Shown one piece after another: positions 1 to 8,787 of a stretch of DNA of 26,640 nt. The stretch's first letter is position 1, and each line of letters opens with the position of its first letter. Origin of the DNA: Acholeplasmatales bacterium (lineage in GTDB: Bacteria > Bacillota_I > Bacilli_A > Acholeplasmatales > Anaeroplasmataceae). Below the pieces are notes generated by a model. The model was not told the DNA's origin. It did no database searches and worked only from the letters and a program-made list of their open reading frames with translations. Location: positions 1 to 26,640 of the forward strand of contig JAEELU010000114.1 of NCBI GenBank assembly GCA_016282815.1, written 5' to 3'. Position numbers and translations under genes: made by a program.

Positions 1-554
1 ACACAGCAGCCTTAGTATATAAAGCATTATCTGAAACAAAAAATAGTCACCCTGAGGTAACTAATGTAGTATTCGATGTTAGTGCTAATGGTGGTGGATA
101 TGTTGCTGCCATGCATAAGCTATTAACATTTATTTGTAAAAAGCCAATAATTGGTCAAAAGATAAGCGAAGATGCAATTGAATTATGTACTCTTGTTGGT
201 GATACAAATCTTGATGGTAATTATGGTGATGAAACATTTGATTTTAATTATTACATATTAGAATCCGAAGGTACATTTAGTGCAGCTAACGCATTTTCAT
301 GCTTTGCTAAATACTCTGGTTCAGTAAAGACTATTGGTAAAAGATCAGGCGGAGGAATGTGTTCTGTAACTGCATATGTATTAACTGATGGTACAATGCT
401 TAATTTATCCAATAGAACTAGAATGGTTGCTGGTATTGAAAATGAAAAAACATACACAGTTATAGAAATTGAAGGTGGAGCTCCAGTTGATTATCCATTA
501 GAATATACTGATTTCTGTAATTTAGATAAAATCCTAGAGATTATAAATGCATGA
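1..554 (+). CDS. S41-family peptidase, C-terminal part (5' truncated by window edge)
   Basis: The reading frame is open from base 3 to the TGA at 552-554, with no stop and no ribosome binding site before the first in-frame ATG at 111, so the gene starts outside the window. The visible 183 residues match the C-terminal half of a tail-specific (S41) protease fold. A DVSANGGG segment resembles the family's D-x-R-x-N-G-G-G strand-turn. A TNLDG segment and then GTFSAANAF follow, where the Ser in FSAAN sits at the usual nucleophile position, and TIGKRSGGGMC stands where the IGE-x-T-F-G-K-G loop normally lies. The canonical catalytic Lys of CtpA/Tsp is not obvious in that loop; a Lys four residues after the TIG start could substitute, or the subfamily may use another base. 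It probably acts on extracytoplasmic or membrane-associated substrates, but the N-terminus that would show a signal peptide is missing. The family assignment is fairly secure; the substrate is unknown. Confidence 0.72.
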   Translation, partial: TAALVYKALSETKNSHPEVTNVVFDVSANGGGYVAAMHKLLTFICKKPIIGQKISEDAIELCTLVGDTNLDGNYGDETFDFNYYILESEGTFSAANAFSCFAKYSGSVKTIGKRSGGGMCSVTAYVLTDGTMLNLSNRTRMVAGIENEKTYTVIEIEGGAPVDYPLEYTDFCNLDKILEIINA

Positions 555-555
555 T

Positions 556-605
556 AAAAGGAGCTAGAAGAAGAATTATTTTTCTCCTCTAGCTCCTCTT
601 TTATT
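556..605. terminator. Bidirectional terminator between convergent genes
   Basis: Perfect 10-bp arms AGGAGCTAGA (559-568) and TCTAGCTCCT (588-597) flank a 19-base loop. T-rich tracts lie on the outer side for both strands (CTTTTATTTT on plus; TTTTAT on minus). The stop codon of the minus-strand cyclase gene (576-578) lies in the loop, so one hairpin serves both genes. Confidence 0.8.
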
Positions 606-1937
606 TTCATACATTAATGTGTCGGCTTCTGAAATTAGCTTTTCATAGCCCTGCTTTGCTACATTTGTTGTATAGGCAAAGCCCATTGCAACACTGACAT
701 CATATTTCTCTTCGGCAGCATGGAAATCTGCAACGTATTCATCGATTTCCTTTCTTTCGATGTTGTTTATAATTGCTACGAATTCATCTCCACCGATTCT
801 ATAGCAGTTATCTCTATCCTGGAAGCATTCTATTATGGCAAGGGATGCTTTTTTTATTAATACATCTCCTGCAGAATGTCCGAATGTATCATTTGTATAC
901 TTTAATCTGTTAATATCGAATAGGAATGCACAGCAGCTTGTGTTTGGTGGTGCTGGCCTTTTAAGGAATTCATTATAGGAATATCTATTAGGTAATCCAG
1001 TTAATGAATCACGCTCCGCAACCTTTCTTAGCTCTACCTCAAATTCTATATGTCTATCTAGTAGTGAATTATATGCTTTAGCAAGTAGGTTTGTTTCATA
1101 TAATGTATTGTTTTCTCCTAAACGCTCATTTGCATATATCTTTCTAGCAGTTTTAATTAGAGGTATAACAAGTAGATATAGAAGTAGAACAATAAACAAT
1201 ACTGTTACTGCAAGAATTGATGATATAAATACCCATAACAAAATCTTTTGTACGGATATCTTATCGTTATAGCTTTGTTGAACCTCACTTGATGATTGAA
1301 CTATTAATTTTTGTGCTTCATCAATCTTAGATACAAAATCTCTATTTTCAAGTGAATATTCTTGACTGAATAGAATATTTAAGGCTGCTGTTTTAGCTTC
1401 CTCTAGGGTATAGGCCTTTTCAGCATCTGTTAATTCATATTCACCTATTCTAGCAAGTACATTTTCTGGTAGAGCTACCTTATCGCTAATTAAGCGCATT
1501 GCATGATTTTGGTATTCTATAAGTCTTTTTAAGCAATTGATACTATCATCAATTAATACCTGCTCTTTATAGGCTAAATGATATGTTCTTATCTTAGCTG
1601 TAAAGGCATTAGGGCCTTTATCTGTATTTGCTATTTCGCTATAATAAGCATTTAATGGGCCAGTATTTAATTGTCCTTGATTTGGTCCTGCAGGAATTAT
1701 TGGAGTATAAATAAACGTTCCTATAGTATCTGATAATTTTGATGTATATGATAGCATTACTGTTATATCATCAATACAATTTGTTGTTTTTTGTGATTCA
1801 TCAGATAGCTTTTTGGTGTTCGAATCAATGAATACTGTACAAATAATAATTAGTATATGGATGATACCGATGATAATAATCGTAGGTAAAAAAATATACG
1901 AAATACGTATACCAGAAATACGTTGTCTTTTATTCAT
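576..1937 (-). CDS. Membrane-anchored diguanylate cyclase (GGDEF)
   Basis: This 453-residue protein should make c-di-GMP from two GTP at the inner face of the membrane. Order of parts: a membrane helix at about residues 12-37; a helical extracytoplasmic sensor of about 190 residues without a recognised domain name; a second membrane helix at about 232-262; a short HAMP-like or linker helix; and a GGDEF domain from about 305. The DSLTGLPNR start motif is present and the signature GGDEF is intact at residues 382-386, so activity is likely. The inhibitory I-site (RxxD five residues before GGDEF) reads QDRD, so classical product inhibition may be absent. The start is supported by AAGAAGGTGA seven bases upstream of the ATG. 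It is divergent from two EAL-domain genes across a 234-bp intergenic region, which suggests joint control of c-di-GMP turnover. The function is well supported; the signal sensed is unknown. Confidence 0.92.
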   Translation of the reverse strand: MNKRQRISGIRISYIFLPTIIIIGIIHILIIICTVFIDSNTKKLSDESQKTTNCIDDITVMLSYTSKLSDTIGTFIYTPIIPAGPNQGQLNTGPLNAYYSEIANTDKGPNAFTAKIRTYHLAYKEQVLIDDSINCLKRLIEYQNHAMRLISDKVALPENVLARIGEYELTDAEKAYTLEEAKTAALNILFSQEYSLENRDFVSKIDEAQKLIVQSSSEVQQSYNDKISVQKILLWVFISSILAVTVLFIVLLLYLLVIPLIKTARKIYANERLGENNTLYETNLLAKAYNSLLDRHIEFEVELRKVAERDSLTGLPNRYSYNEFLKRPAPPNTSCCAFLFDINRLKYTNDTFGHSAGDVLIKKASLAIIECFQDRDNCYRIGGDEFVAIINNIERKEIDEYVADFHAAEEKYDVSVAMGFAYTTNVAKQGYEKLISEADTLMYENKRGARGEK

Positions 1938-1957
1938 CGAATCACCTTCTTTATTCG

Positions 1958-1986
1958 ATTATATCACATATTAATATAAAAAATAA
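1958..1986 (-). promoter_or_regulatory. Candidate promoter of the minus-strand diguanylate cyclase gene
   Basis: On the minus strand a perfect TATAAT -10 (1958-1963) lies 17 bp from TTATTT (1981-1986), a poor -35. The leader to the ATG is short. The -10 is convincing; the -35 is weak in this very AT-rich gap. Confidence 0.4.
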
Positions 1987-2088
1987 ATAATTAAATAAAT
2001 GTAAAATAATAGATAATAAAAAAATATCTTAAGTTAGTTATAAACATTAAAATAAGTCTATGACTATATGAATAAGGGTTATTTTTTC

Positions 2089-2117
2089 TTGCTAAAAATA
2101 CTAAATTATATTATAAT
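2089..2117 (+). promoter_or_regulatory. Promoter of the tandem EAL genes
   Basis: TTGCTA (2089-2094), a 17-bp spacer and TATAAT (2112-2117) form a good sigma-A promoter. A leader of about 45 bases and the strong ribosome binding site AAAGGAGG (2157-2164), seven bases before the ATG at 2172, follow. No c-di-GMP riboswitch core is visible in the leader. Confidence 0.65.
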
Positions 2118-2171
2118 TTATTTATAACATTCGATTTAAATAAGTTAATATAGGAGAAAGGAGGGCCAAAT

Positions 2172-4148
2172 ATGATTAACATTGATTTGACTGGTTTTAA
2201 ATTTATAATCAATTTTGATTATGTCGCAATAATGATTATGGCTATTATGCTTATTTATATGTATATTGGTAGACTTGTTTCATTAAGAAGAGGCAAAATA
2301 TTCACCATTGTTATTATATTATCTATTGTTGCAACAACACTAGATATTTTTAGAGCAAATATTATTAACGGTATTGTTTCGGCCCATAATTATGATGCTA
2401 ATTTAATATTACTCGTTAATATTATTCAAACTTTATATTTATTAGTGTTATTTATATTAACTTTTAGCTTTTTCTCCTATATTATTGATATTTCCTGTGG
2501 ACTAGCTTATTTGAAAAAGAAAAAGCTAATGTTAATATTGTTGATGCTTCCTGCATTAGCTATGTTTGTTATAACAGTAATGAACTTTTTTACTGATACA
2601 CTCTTAAAATTTGTACTAACAAATGGTAGATTTTATCTTAGATTAAACTTTACTTTATTACTAGTTACTTTTTCATTAACCCTAGTATATTTAGTCTTAA
2701 CTATAGTATTTATGATTAGATTTAAATCTGTATTTGAGAAAAAACAGACTATAGGTATGTCATTAATATTACCACTTGTTGCTGTAGGTGTAATCACAGA
2801 AATAATGGTTGATAAATTACTAGTATTATCCTTTATGATATCAATGTGTATAATATTAGTTCAAACAGTATTAGAGTCTTCTGAGGATTTAGTTGATGAA
2901 AAAACAAAATTATATAATATTTCAGAATTTGTAAAACGAGTTAGAAAAGTATATATAAATAAAGAAAATAAATACTTATTATTAATTAAAACTACTAACT
3001 ATCCTGAATTATTGAAAGAATATAGTTCTAATGAAGTATATGAATTTAATATGCTTGTTACACAAACATTAAATGAAACAAGGAAAAAGTCTAAGATGAA
3101 GGATGAGCTTTTTTCATTAAATGATGGATATTATGCATCTATTATGAGTGGGGAAAGTATTAAATTTGCAGATAGCGATGACTTCCGTGATTCAATAGTA
3201 GCTAATGAAATCAGAATAGATTTTATTCCAGTGATAGAAAGATGCTTAATAGAGCTTCCTAATGATTTTGATAGTGCTGATGAGGTAATTAATTTTGTAA
3301 ATAATTATCGACAAGCAATTACATTTAATCGTGTTTTTACAGTATATCATGATGTTAAGGGTGATAAGAATTTAGTTATTGCTAATCATCTAGAACAAAT
3401 AATTGATACAGGTTTAAAGGAAAATGAATTTGTAGTTTATTATCAACCTATATATTCCATTAGAAATAAAAAATTTAAAACTGCAGAGGCCCTAGTTAGA
3501 TTAAATTCTAAGAAATATGGTTTTATATCTCCAGCATCTTTTATTCCATATGCAGAGAAAACAGGAAGAATTAGCGAAATAGATAGCTTTGTTATGGAGG
3601 AAGTATTTAAATTCGTATCTAGCAGTATATTCCAAGTTTTAGGTTTAGAATATATTGAAATAAATCTATCTATGGCTGAATGTGTTGACCTTGGCTTAGT
3701 TGATAGAATTAAGGAATTATTGGATAGATATTCTGTTGATCCTAAAAACATTAATTTAGAAATTACAGAATCATTTGATACATCAGAGATGGAAATTATC
3801 AATAATAATTTAAATAAGCTTGTTGAATTAGGTTTTAAATTCTCACTTGATGATTATGGTACAGGATATTCAAATATCCATAGATTCTCAAGCCTACCAA
3901 TATCAATTGTAAAAATTGATAAATCGTTAGTAGATGAGAGTGAGGATACAAACATTAAGAAACTATTAGATTATTCTTTTAATATTGTTAAGGATTTGGA
4001 TAAGCAAACAGTTGTAGAAGGAGTAGAAACAAAAGAACAGCTAGATCGCTTTATTGATTATGGGGCTACTTATATTCAGGGATATTATTTCTCTAAGCCA
4101 CTTAATTATGAAAGCTATATTGATTTTGTTCAGGAAAAAAATGAGTAA
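2172..4148 (+). CDS. Multi-pass membrane c-di-GMP phosphodiesterase (degenerate GGDEF + active EAL)
   Basis: This 658-residue protein should hydrolyse c-di-GMP to pGpG. Residues 1 to about 235 form seven or eight hydrophobic helices, a multi-helix membrane sensor also seen in many gut Firmicute GGDEF proteins. Next comes a degenerate GGDEF-like domain (about 240-405) that starts DEKTKLYN and has LNDGYYAS where the signature should be. The EAL domain covers about 415-655. All residues known to bind metal or catalyse are visible: E439 in EALVR, N498 in INLS, E530 in LEITE, D560-D561 in LDDYGTGYS, K581 in VKID, E616 in VEGVET and Q636 in QGYYF. The enzyme is therefore expected to be active, with the degenerate GGDEF perhaps acting as a GTP- or partner-responsive domain. 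The next gene is a homologue 19 bases downstream and is probably co-transcribed. The membrane signal is unknown. Confidence 0.92.
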   Translation: MINIDLTGFKFIINFDYVAIMIMAIMLIYMYIGRLVSLRRGKIFTIVIILSIVATTLDIFRANIINGIVSAHNYDANLILLVNIIQTLYLLVLFILTFSFFSYIIDISCGLAYLKKKKLMLILLMLPALAMFVITVMNFFTDTLLKFVLTNGRFYLRLNFTLLLVTFSLTLVYLVLTIVFMIRFKSVFEKKQTIGMSLILPLVAVGVITEIMVDKLLVLSFMISMCIILVQTVLESSEDLVDEKTKLYNISEFVKRVRKVYINKENKYLLLIKTTNYPELLKEYSSNEVYEFNMLVTQTLNETRKKSKMKDELFSLNDGYYASIMSGESIKFADSDDFRDSIVANEIRIDFIPVIERCLIELPNDFDSADEVINFVNNYRQAITFNRVFTVYHDVKGDKNLVIANHLEQIIDTGLKENEFVVYYQPIYSIRNKKFKTAEALVRLNSKKYGFISPASFIPYAEKTGRISEIDSFVMEEVFKFVSSSIFQVLGLEYIEINLSMAECVDLGLVDRIKELLDRYSVDPKNINLEITESFDTSEMEIINNNLNKLVELGFKFSLDDYGTGYSNIHRFSSLPISIVKIDKSLVDESEDTNIKKLLDYSFNIVKDLDKQTVVEGVETKEQLDRFIDYGATYIQGYYFSKPLNYESYIDFVQEKNE

Positions 4149-4167
4149 GTAAAGGAGGTTGGTGAAT

Positions 4168-6093
4168 ATGTTTTTAGCGGCATCGGTTATTCACTTTGAT
4201 ATAGCAGCATTGTTTATTTTTTCAATAACAATATTCTATGTCTTATATAGAAAATTATATAGAGCATATTCATCACTAGTATTCCTTGGAATTAATATTC
4301 TATACTTGCTAGTATGTGTATTTGATATTTTTGTAAGTAGTTCTATGTTAGTAGGATCACCTATTTTCATGCAGATATTTATGTTCTTATATTATTTATT
4401 AAAATACATGGCTTCAATATTATATGTTCTTTATATAGTTTTAGTGACAAACTCAAGGGATATAATAAGAAAGAAAAGAAATGCGATATTATTCTCATTG
4501 CCATTTTTAATCACAATAGGATTCTTGATATCTAATTTCTTTAATGGTTATATTTATTATTTTGATTCGAATAATGTATATTATAGAGGCAATTTAATAT
4601 TTGTATTTTATGGATTATCATTTATCTATGTAATAATTGGCTTCATATGGATAATAGTTAATAGAAAGATATTCGATTTTTCTGAAATATTCTCATTAAT
4701 TTCAGTATATGCATTATCAATACTTGCATTAGTTATTCAATATTTTAACCCTGATGTTTTAATAGAAATATTATCTACATCAGTTGCTTTCTTATTATTA
4801 TCAGTTACGGTTGAAAGAAGTCAGCTAATAGTAGATCCTAAAACCGGATTAAAGAATAAAATTAATTTTGAACGAACTACCTATACTATATTTAGACGTA
4901 ATGTCGAGGGTGGAGTAGTTTTATTTTATATAAAGAATTCTTCAGTTATTTATGAAAAATTCAATTATGATATTGCACTAAAGAAAATTAAAATTATGTC
5001 TAATTATTTAAGTAAGGCATTCTTAAATGAAATAAAATATGATTCATATTATTTAGACGGCGGCATATTTGCTTTAATTACTGCTGATGATGATGAGGCT
5101 GCATTACTTGCAAGTAAAATAAACGAGGCTATTGTTAATGTTTATGCCCAAAAACTAGAATTTAATGCTGATTATGTATTATGTAGTGCAAAGCTTCCAT
5201 ATGATTTTAAAGATTTTGATGATTTCAATGAATTTATATTTGATTTCTCTGATTCGATAGAATTCAATAAGAGGCTTATGAATATGAGGGATGTTAAAAC
5301 TGATGATAAACACAATATTATCATGAGACTCGATGATATTTTAGATAAAATTATTGAGAAGAAGGAAATAATGGTTGAATATCAACCAATATATAAGCTT
5401 GTAGATAAGAAATATAGGGCTGTAGAGGCATTAGCTAGAATATATGATTCTAAGCTTGGTGTAATTAAAGCAGAGAATTTTATAAACTATGCAGAAAAGA
5501 AGAATAGAATATTTGAAATTGATATGATTATTGTAGAGAAGGTATTCCAATTCTATAATGCATATCAGCTATCGGATTATGGTTTGGAATTTATAGCAAT
5601 AAACCTATCTACACAGACAATATGTGCTAAGGAATTTTTACTTCACTTAATAAGATTAGAGAAGAAATATAATGTCGATAGAAATAGAATTATATTTGAA
5701 GTTAAGGAAAGGGAATCTGCAACCTTTAATCAGCATGTATTTGATACAATAGTCCAAATGATGGAGCATGGTTTCATCTTTGCTTTAGATAATTATGGTA
5801 CAGGCTCTATGCCAGTTGATAACCTAGTTAAGGTTCCATATAAGAATATTAAGCTTGATAATACATTTGCCAAAAACTATGGTAACAAGAATACACATGT
5901 TATTATTGACAATACTATTAAGCTATTTAAACGATTAAATAAGCTTTCTACTTGTGTAGGTGTTGAAAGTGAGGAGGCCGCAAGAGTACTCGAAGCGTTA
6001 AATCCTGATTGTGTTCAAGGATATTATTATTCGGAGCCTTTAGCTTTAGATGATTTAATCATATTTCTTAAAAAAGAGAATAATTTAGCATAA
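4168..6093 (+). CDS. Multi-pass membrane EAL-domain protein, probably catalytically inactive
   Basis: This is a tandem homologue of the preceding gene with the same order: seven or eight membrane helices (1 to about 220), a degenerate GGDEF-like domain (LDGGIFAL in place of the signature), and a C-terminal EAL domain (about 395-640). The ATG at 4168 is chosen because AAAGGAGG (4151-4158) lies nine bases before it; in-frame TTG 4159 and GTG 4162 would sit on or against that site. E420 (EALAR), N479, E511, K562 and Q617 are present. The second Asp of the DD motif is Asn (LDNYGTG, N542), and the first Glu of the EGVE loop is Val (VGVE, V597). In characterised EAL enzymes both positions are needed for metal binding or catalysis, so this copy most likely binds c-di-GMP or a partner without hydrolysing it. 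Partnership with the active copy upstream is an inference from adjacency. Confidence 0.88.
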   Translation: MFLAASVIHFDIAALFIFSITIFYVLYRKLYRAYSSLVFLGINILYLLVCVFDIFVSSSMLVGSPIFMQIFMFLYYLLKYMASILYVLYIVLVTNSRDIIRKKRNAILFSLPFLITIGFLISNFFNGYIYYFDSNNVYYRGNLIFVFYGLSFIYVIIGFIWIIVNRKIFDFSEIFSLISVYALSILALVIQYFNPDVLIEILSTSVAFLLLSVTVERSQLIVDPKTGLKNKINFERTTYTIFRRNVEGGVVLFYIKNSSVIYEKFNYDIALKKIKIMSNYLSKAFLNEIKYDSYYLDGGIFALITADDDEAALLASKINEAIVNVYAQKLEFNADYVLCSAKLPYDFKDFDDFNEFIFDFSDSIEFNKRLMNMRDVKTDDKHNIIMRLDDILDKIIEKKEIMVEYQPIYKLVDKKYRAVEALARIYDSKLGVIKAENFINYAEKKNRIFEIDMIIVEKVFQFYNAYQLSDYGLEFIAINLSTQTICAKEFLLHLIRLEKKYNVDRNRIIFEVKERESATFNQHVFDTIVQMMEHGFIFALDNYGTGSMPVDNLVKVPYKNIKLDNTFAKNYGNKNTHVIIDNTIKLFKRLNKLSTCVGVESEEAARVLEALNPDCVQGYYYSEPLALDDLIIFLKKENNLA

Positions 6094-6120
6094 AAAGGAA
6101 GAAATTATCTTCCTTTTTAT
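6092..6120 (+). terminator. Rho-independent terminator after the EAL genes
   Basis: Perfect 11-bp arms AAAAAGGAAGA (6092-6102) and TCTTCCTTTTT (6108-6118) flank a five-base loop, and the right arm supplies its own T tract. The stop codon (6091-6093) is at the foot of the stem. Confidence 0.85.
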
Positions 6121-6160
6121 AATTAATGATAAATTAATTATATCGTTCATTATTTATTTT

Positions 6161-6169
6161 TGGTATAAT
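6161..6169 (+). promoter_or_regulatory. Extended -10 promoter of the HD-rnmV-ksgA-ispE operon
   Basis: TGGTATAAT is an extended -10 (TGn followed by consensus TATAAT at 6164-6169). No good -35 exists at 16-18 bp, which fits an extended -10 promoter. AGGTGAT and the ATG at 6192 follow about 20 bases later. Confidence 0.55.
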
Positions 6170-6191
6170 CTAAAAGAAGATAGGTGATAAT

Positions 6192-7403
6192 ATGTATACT
6201 AAGCTTGAAAGAACAAAGGTATTAAGAGATCCACTTTATGGATATATTACAGTTGATTATAAGATAATCGCTGATTTAATCGATACTAAGGAATTTCAAA
6301 GATTAAGAAGAATAAGACAGCTTGCAGGAGTAGGACAGGTATTCCAAACAGCTGAGCATTCTAGATTTACTCATTCACTTGGTGCCTATCATATGGCAAG
6401 CCTTGTAATCCAAAATGTTGAAGGTACAGAGTGCATGAATGAATACGAAAGAATGGTATTTTTAATCTCTGCATTATTACACGATATAGGTCATGGACCA
6501 TTTTCACACGCCTTTGAGAACGTTATGAGCGCAACTCATGAGGATATGACAATTAAGCTTATATTATCACCATTAACTGAAATTAATAAAATATTATCAA
6601 TTTCACCAACACTCGCATCTGATGTATCAAGTGTTATTTCACATGATGGTAAATTTACATTGATAGAATCATTAGTATCTAGCCAATTAGATGTAGATAG
6701 AATGGATTATTTATCAAGGGATGCCTATATGACAGGTGCTGCCTACGGCCATATTGATTATTTCAGAATATTAAGAAGTATGAAGATAGTAGATAATAAG
6801 CTATTAGTACGTGCATCTGGTGTTCACTCAATAGAATCATATCTAATGAGTAGATATCATATGTATTTCCAGGTTTATTACCATCCAACTGCTAGAAGCT
6901 ATGAATGTGTATTAGAGGCTATATATCAAAGAATAAAGGACTTATATTTGAACAAGCATACATTTATTAGTAATATAAGCTCATTTTTAAAGGTTATAGA
7001 AAATCCTGATGATATAGTATCCTATATTGATTTGGATGATTCATATGTAAATGGTTTTATTAAGCAAATGACTAAATCAAAGGATAAGATATTAAATAAG
7101 CTATGTAATGCCTTCTTAAATAGAAAGCTATTTAAGGTAATAGATTTAAATGATGATGCTGACCCTGAGGAAATAAAAAGAATTGAGGAAAGCTATACAC
7201 CCGATTTAAAGAAGTATTATTATAAGCATGTTAAATCTACAGGTGTTGCCTATACTCATAGTAAGAAAACAGATATTAATGATATTAAGGTATTATTACC
7301 TAATGGTCATGTTAAATCATTAGATCAATATTCACCAATTATTAAATCATTAACATCTTCAAGCTATAAGGAAATAGAAAGAATATATTATTTCGAGGAC
7401 TAA
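6192..7403 (+). CDS. HD-domain phosphohydrolase (YwfO-like, dNTP triphosphohydrolase family)
   Basis: This 403-residue cytosolic metalloenzyme carries the full HD signature: H61 in HSRFTHS, H97-D98 in ALLHDIGHGPFSHAFE, and D167 in SQLDVDRMDYLSRD. The opening segment with RDPLYGYI, then EFQRLRRIRQLAG, is typical of the YwfO/dGTPase-like branch, whose members hydrolyse (d)NTPs or related nucleotides. The C-terminal 180 residues are less distinctive. It is the first gene of a compact operon: the stop is followed after a single base by the rnmV start. The position next to rRNA-processing genes is contextual only and does not prove a role in RNA metabolism. The family call is strong; the exact substrate is open. 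Confidence 0.88.
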   Translation: MYTKLERTKVLRDPLYGYITVDYKIIADLIDTKEFQRLRRIRQLAGVGQVFQTAEHSRFTHSLGAYHMASLVIQNVEGTECMNEYERMVFLISALLHDIGHGPFSHAFENVMSATHEDMTIKLILSPLTEINKILSISPTLASDVSSVISHDGKFTLIESLVSSQLDVDRMDYLSRDAYMTGAAYGHIDYFRILRSMKIVDNKLLVRASGVHSIESYLMSRYHMYFQVYYHPTARSYECVLEAIYQRIKDLYLNKHTFISNISSFLKVIENPDDIVSYIDLDDSYVNGFIKQMTKSKDKILNKLCNAFLNRKLFKVIDLNDDADPEEIKRIEESYTPDLKKYYYKHVKSTGVAYTHSKKTDINDIKVLLPNGHVKSLDQYSPIIKSLTSSSYKEIERIYYFED

Positions 7404-7404
7404 A

Positions 7405-7962
7405 ATGAGTGATGTTATTGTTGTAGAGGGATTACATGATGAAATAAAAATCAAAAGTGTATACCCTGATGCCTTTTGTGTTATCACAAATGGCAGTGAG
7501 ATTAGTGAGGATACATTAAAATATATCAAGAAGCTTTCATTAACCCATGGTATTATTATATTTACTGATCCTGATTCTCCAGGTGAGAGAATAAGGAATG
7601 AGGTATTAAAGGTAGTACCCAATGCTAAAAATGCATTTATTCATAAGAGAAATGCTATAAGCAGTAATAAAAAGAAGGTTGGTATAGAGCATGTCTCTAA
7701 GGAATTAATCAAGGAGGCACTAGATCCTATTTACAATAAGGAAGTAGTATCTAAAGGAAATATCACTAATTCTGATTTATATGATTTAGGATTAAATGGT
7801 GAAAATGAATCAAGAATATATCGTGATAAAATTAGTGATATATTAAATATAGGTAAGCCTAATAATAAATCATTCTTAAAAAGAATAAATCAAATAGGAT
7901 TATCCTTAGATGAATTAAAGGAGCTATTATGCCAGGTAAAATCGGAACAGAAACAGAAATAA
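7405..7962 (+). CDS. rnmV: Ribonuclease M5 (5S rRNA maturation)
   Basis: This is a 185-residue Toprim-domain nuclease that trims 5S rRNA precursors in Firmicutes. The catalytic Glu of the VVEG strand is residue 8, and the DxD metal site is D55/D57 in TDPDSPGE; both are intact. KKVGIEH, a conserved segment of RNase M5, follows around residues 92-98. Its length and its position directly before ksgA match the conserved rnmV-ksgA pair of Bacillus. The start lies one base after the previous stop, with GAGGA in the end of that gene as ribosome binding site. The last 34 bases overlap the start of ksgA, so translation is probably coupled. Confidence 0.93.
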   Translation: MSDVIVVEGLHDEIKIKSVYPDAFCVITNGSEISEDTLKYIKKLSLTHGIIIFTDPDSPGERIRNEVLKVVPNAKNAFIHKRNAISSNKKKVGIEHVSKELIKEALDPIYNKEVVSKGNITNSDLYDLGLNGENESRIYRDKISDILNIGKPNNKSFLKRINQIGLSLDELKELLCQVKSEQKQK

Positions 7963-8783
7963 ATAGAATATTAAAATCTAATAAGCTATCTGCCAAGAAG
8001 AAGTTTGGTCAAAACTTCCTAAAGGACGAATCTATTTTATCTAAAATAAGAGATATATCTGAATGTGATAAGGATACATTGGTTATCGAAATAGGACCAG
8101 GCTTAGGTGGATTAACAGAGCTACTTTGTGAAAAGGCAGGCTTTGTTTTAGCATATGAAATAGATAATGATTTAATAGAGATATTAAATAATAATCTATC
8201 TAGATTTAATAATTATGAAATAATTAATAAGGATATATTAACAGTTGATGTTAATAAGGATTTAGATAAATATAATTATAATAAAATCTATTTAGTCGCT
8301 AATCTACCATATTATATTACTACCCCTATTATTACTAAGCTATTAACAGAGGTAGAAAGAATTAAAAGATATGTAGTATTACTTCAAAAGGAGGTAGCAC
8401 ACCGTTTAGCTGGTAAGCCAAGCACTAAGGATTATGGTGCTATCACCTTGGCAATAGAATATAGAGGTAGTGCTAAGGTTATGCTTGAGGTAAATAGAAA
8501 TGCCTTTATACCTGCACCTAATGTAGATTCAAGTGTATTAAGAATAGATATATATGATGAAAGAAAATACTATCCAAAGGATGAAAAGCTATTCTTTGAG
8601 CTAATAAGATTGGCATTTACTCAAAGAAGAAAGACTCTTCTTAATAATTTAGGTGATAAATATCCTAAGGAATTTATAGCTAAAATGCTAGAGGATAATA
8701 ATTATAAGCCATCTATTAGAGGTGAAGAGCTATCTATAGATGATTATATAAAGCTAAGCGATTATATAGTGGATAAGAGATGA
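7929..8783 (+). CDS. ksgA: 16S rRNA (adenine1518-N6/adenine1519-N6)-dimethyltransferase
   Basis: KsgA/RsmA dimethylates two adjacent adenines in the helix 45 loop of 16S rRNA late in 30S assembly. The 284-residue protein has the KKFGQNFL entry motif, the SAM-binding IEIGPGLGGLT loop, and the NLPYYI catalytic motif characteristic of rRNA adenine dimethylases, followed by the small C-terminal helical domain with AFTQRRKTLLNNL. The start ATG is inside rnmV; AAAGGAG (7917-7923) five bases upstream supports it over later starts. ispE begins four bases after the stop. The identification is secure. Confidence 0.96.
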   Translation: MPGKIGTETEINRILKSNKLSAKKKFGQNFLKDESILSKIRDISECDKDTLVIEIGPGLGGLTELLCEKAGFVLAYEIDNDLIEILNNNLSRFNNYEIINKDILTVDVNKDLDKYNYNKIYLVANLPYYITTPIITKLLTEVERIKRYVVLLQKEVAHRLAGKPSTKDYGAITLAIEYRGSAKVMLEVNRNAFIPAPNVDSSVLRIDIYDERKYYPKDEKLFFELIRLAFTQRRKTLLNNLGDKYPKEFIAKMLEDNNYKPSIRGEELSIDDYIKLSDYIVDKR

Positions 8784-8787
8784 TTAG

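Noticed and set aside
2071..2087. Hairpin AATAA-GGG-TTATTTTTT as a terminator
   Set aside because: A five-base, all-A/T stem is too weak and has no gene upstream on the plus strand to terminate.
1938..2171. c-di-GMP riboswitch upstream of the EAL genes
   Set aside because: The leader after the promoter is too short and no conserved GEMM-type core or GNRA loop pair is visible.
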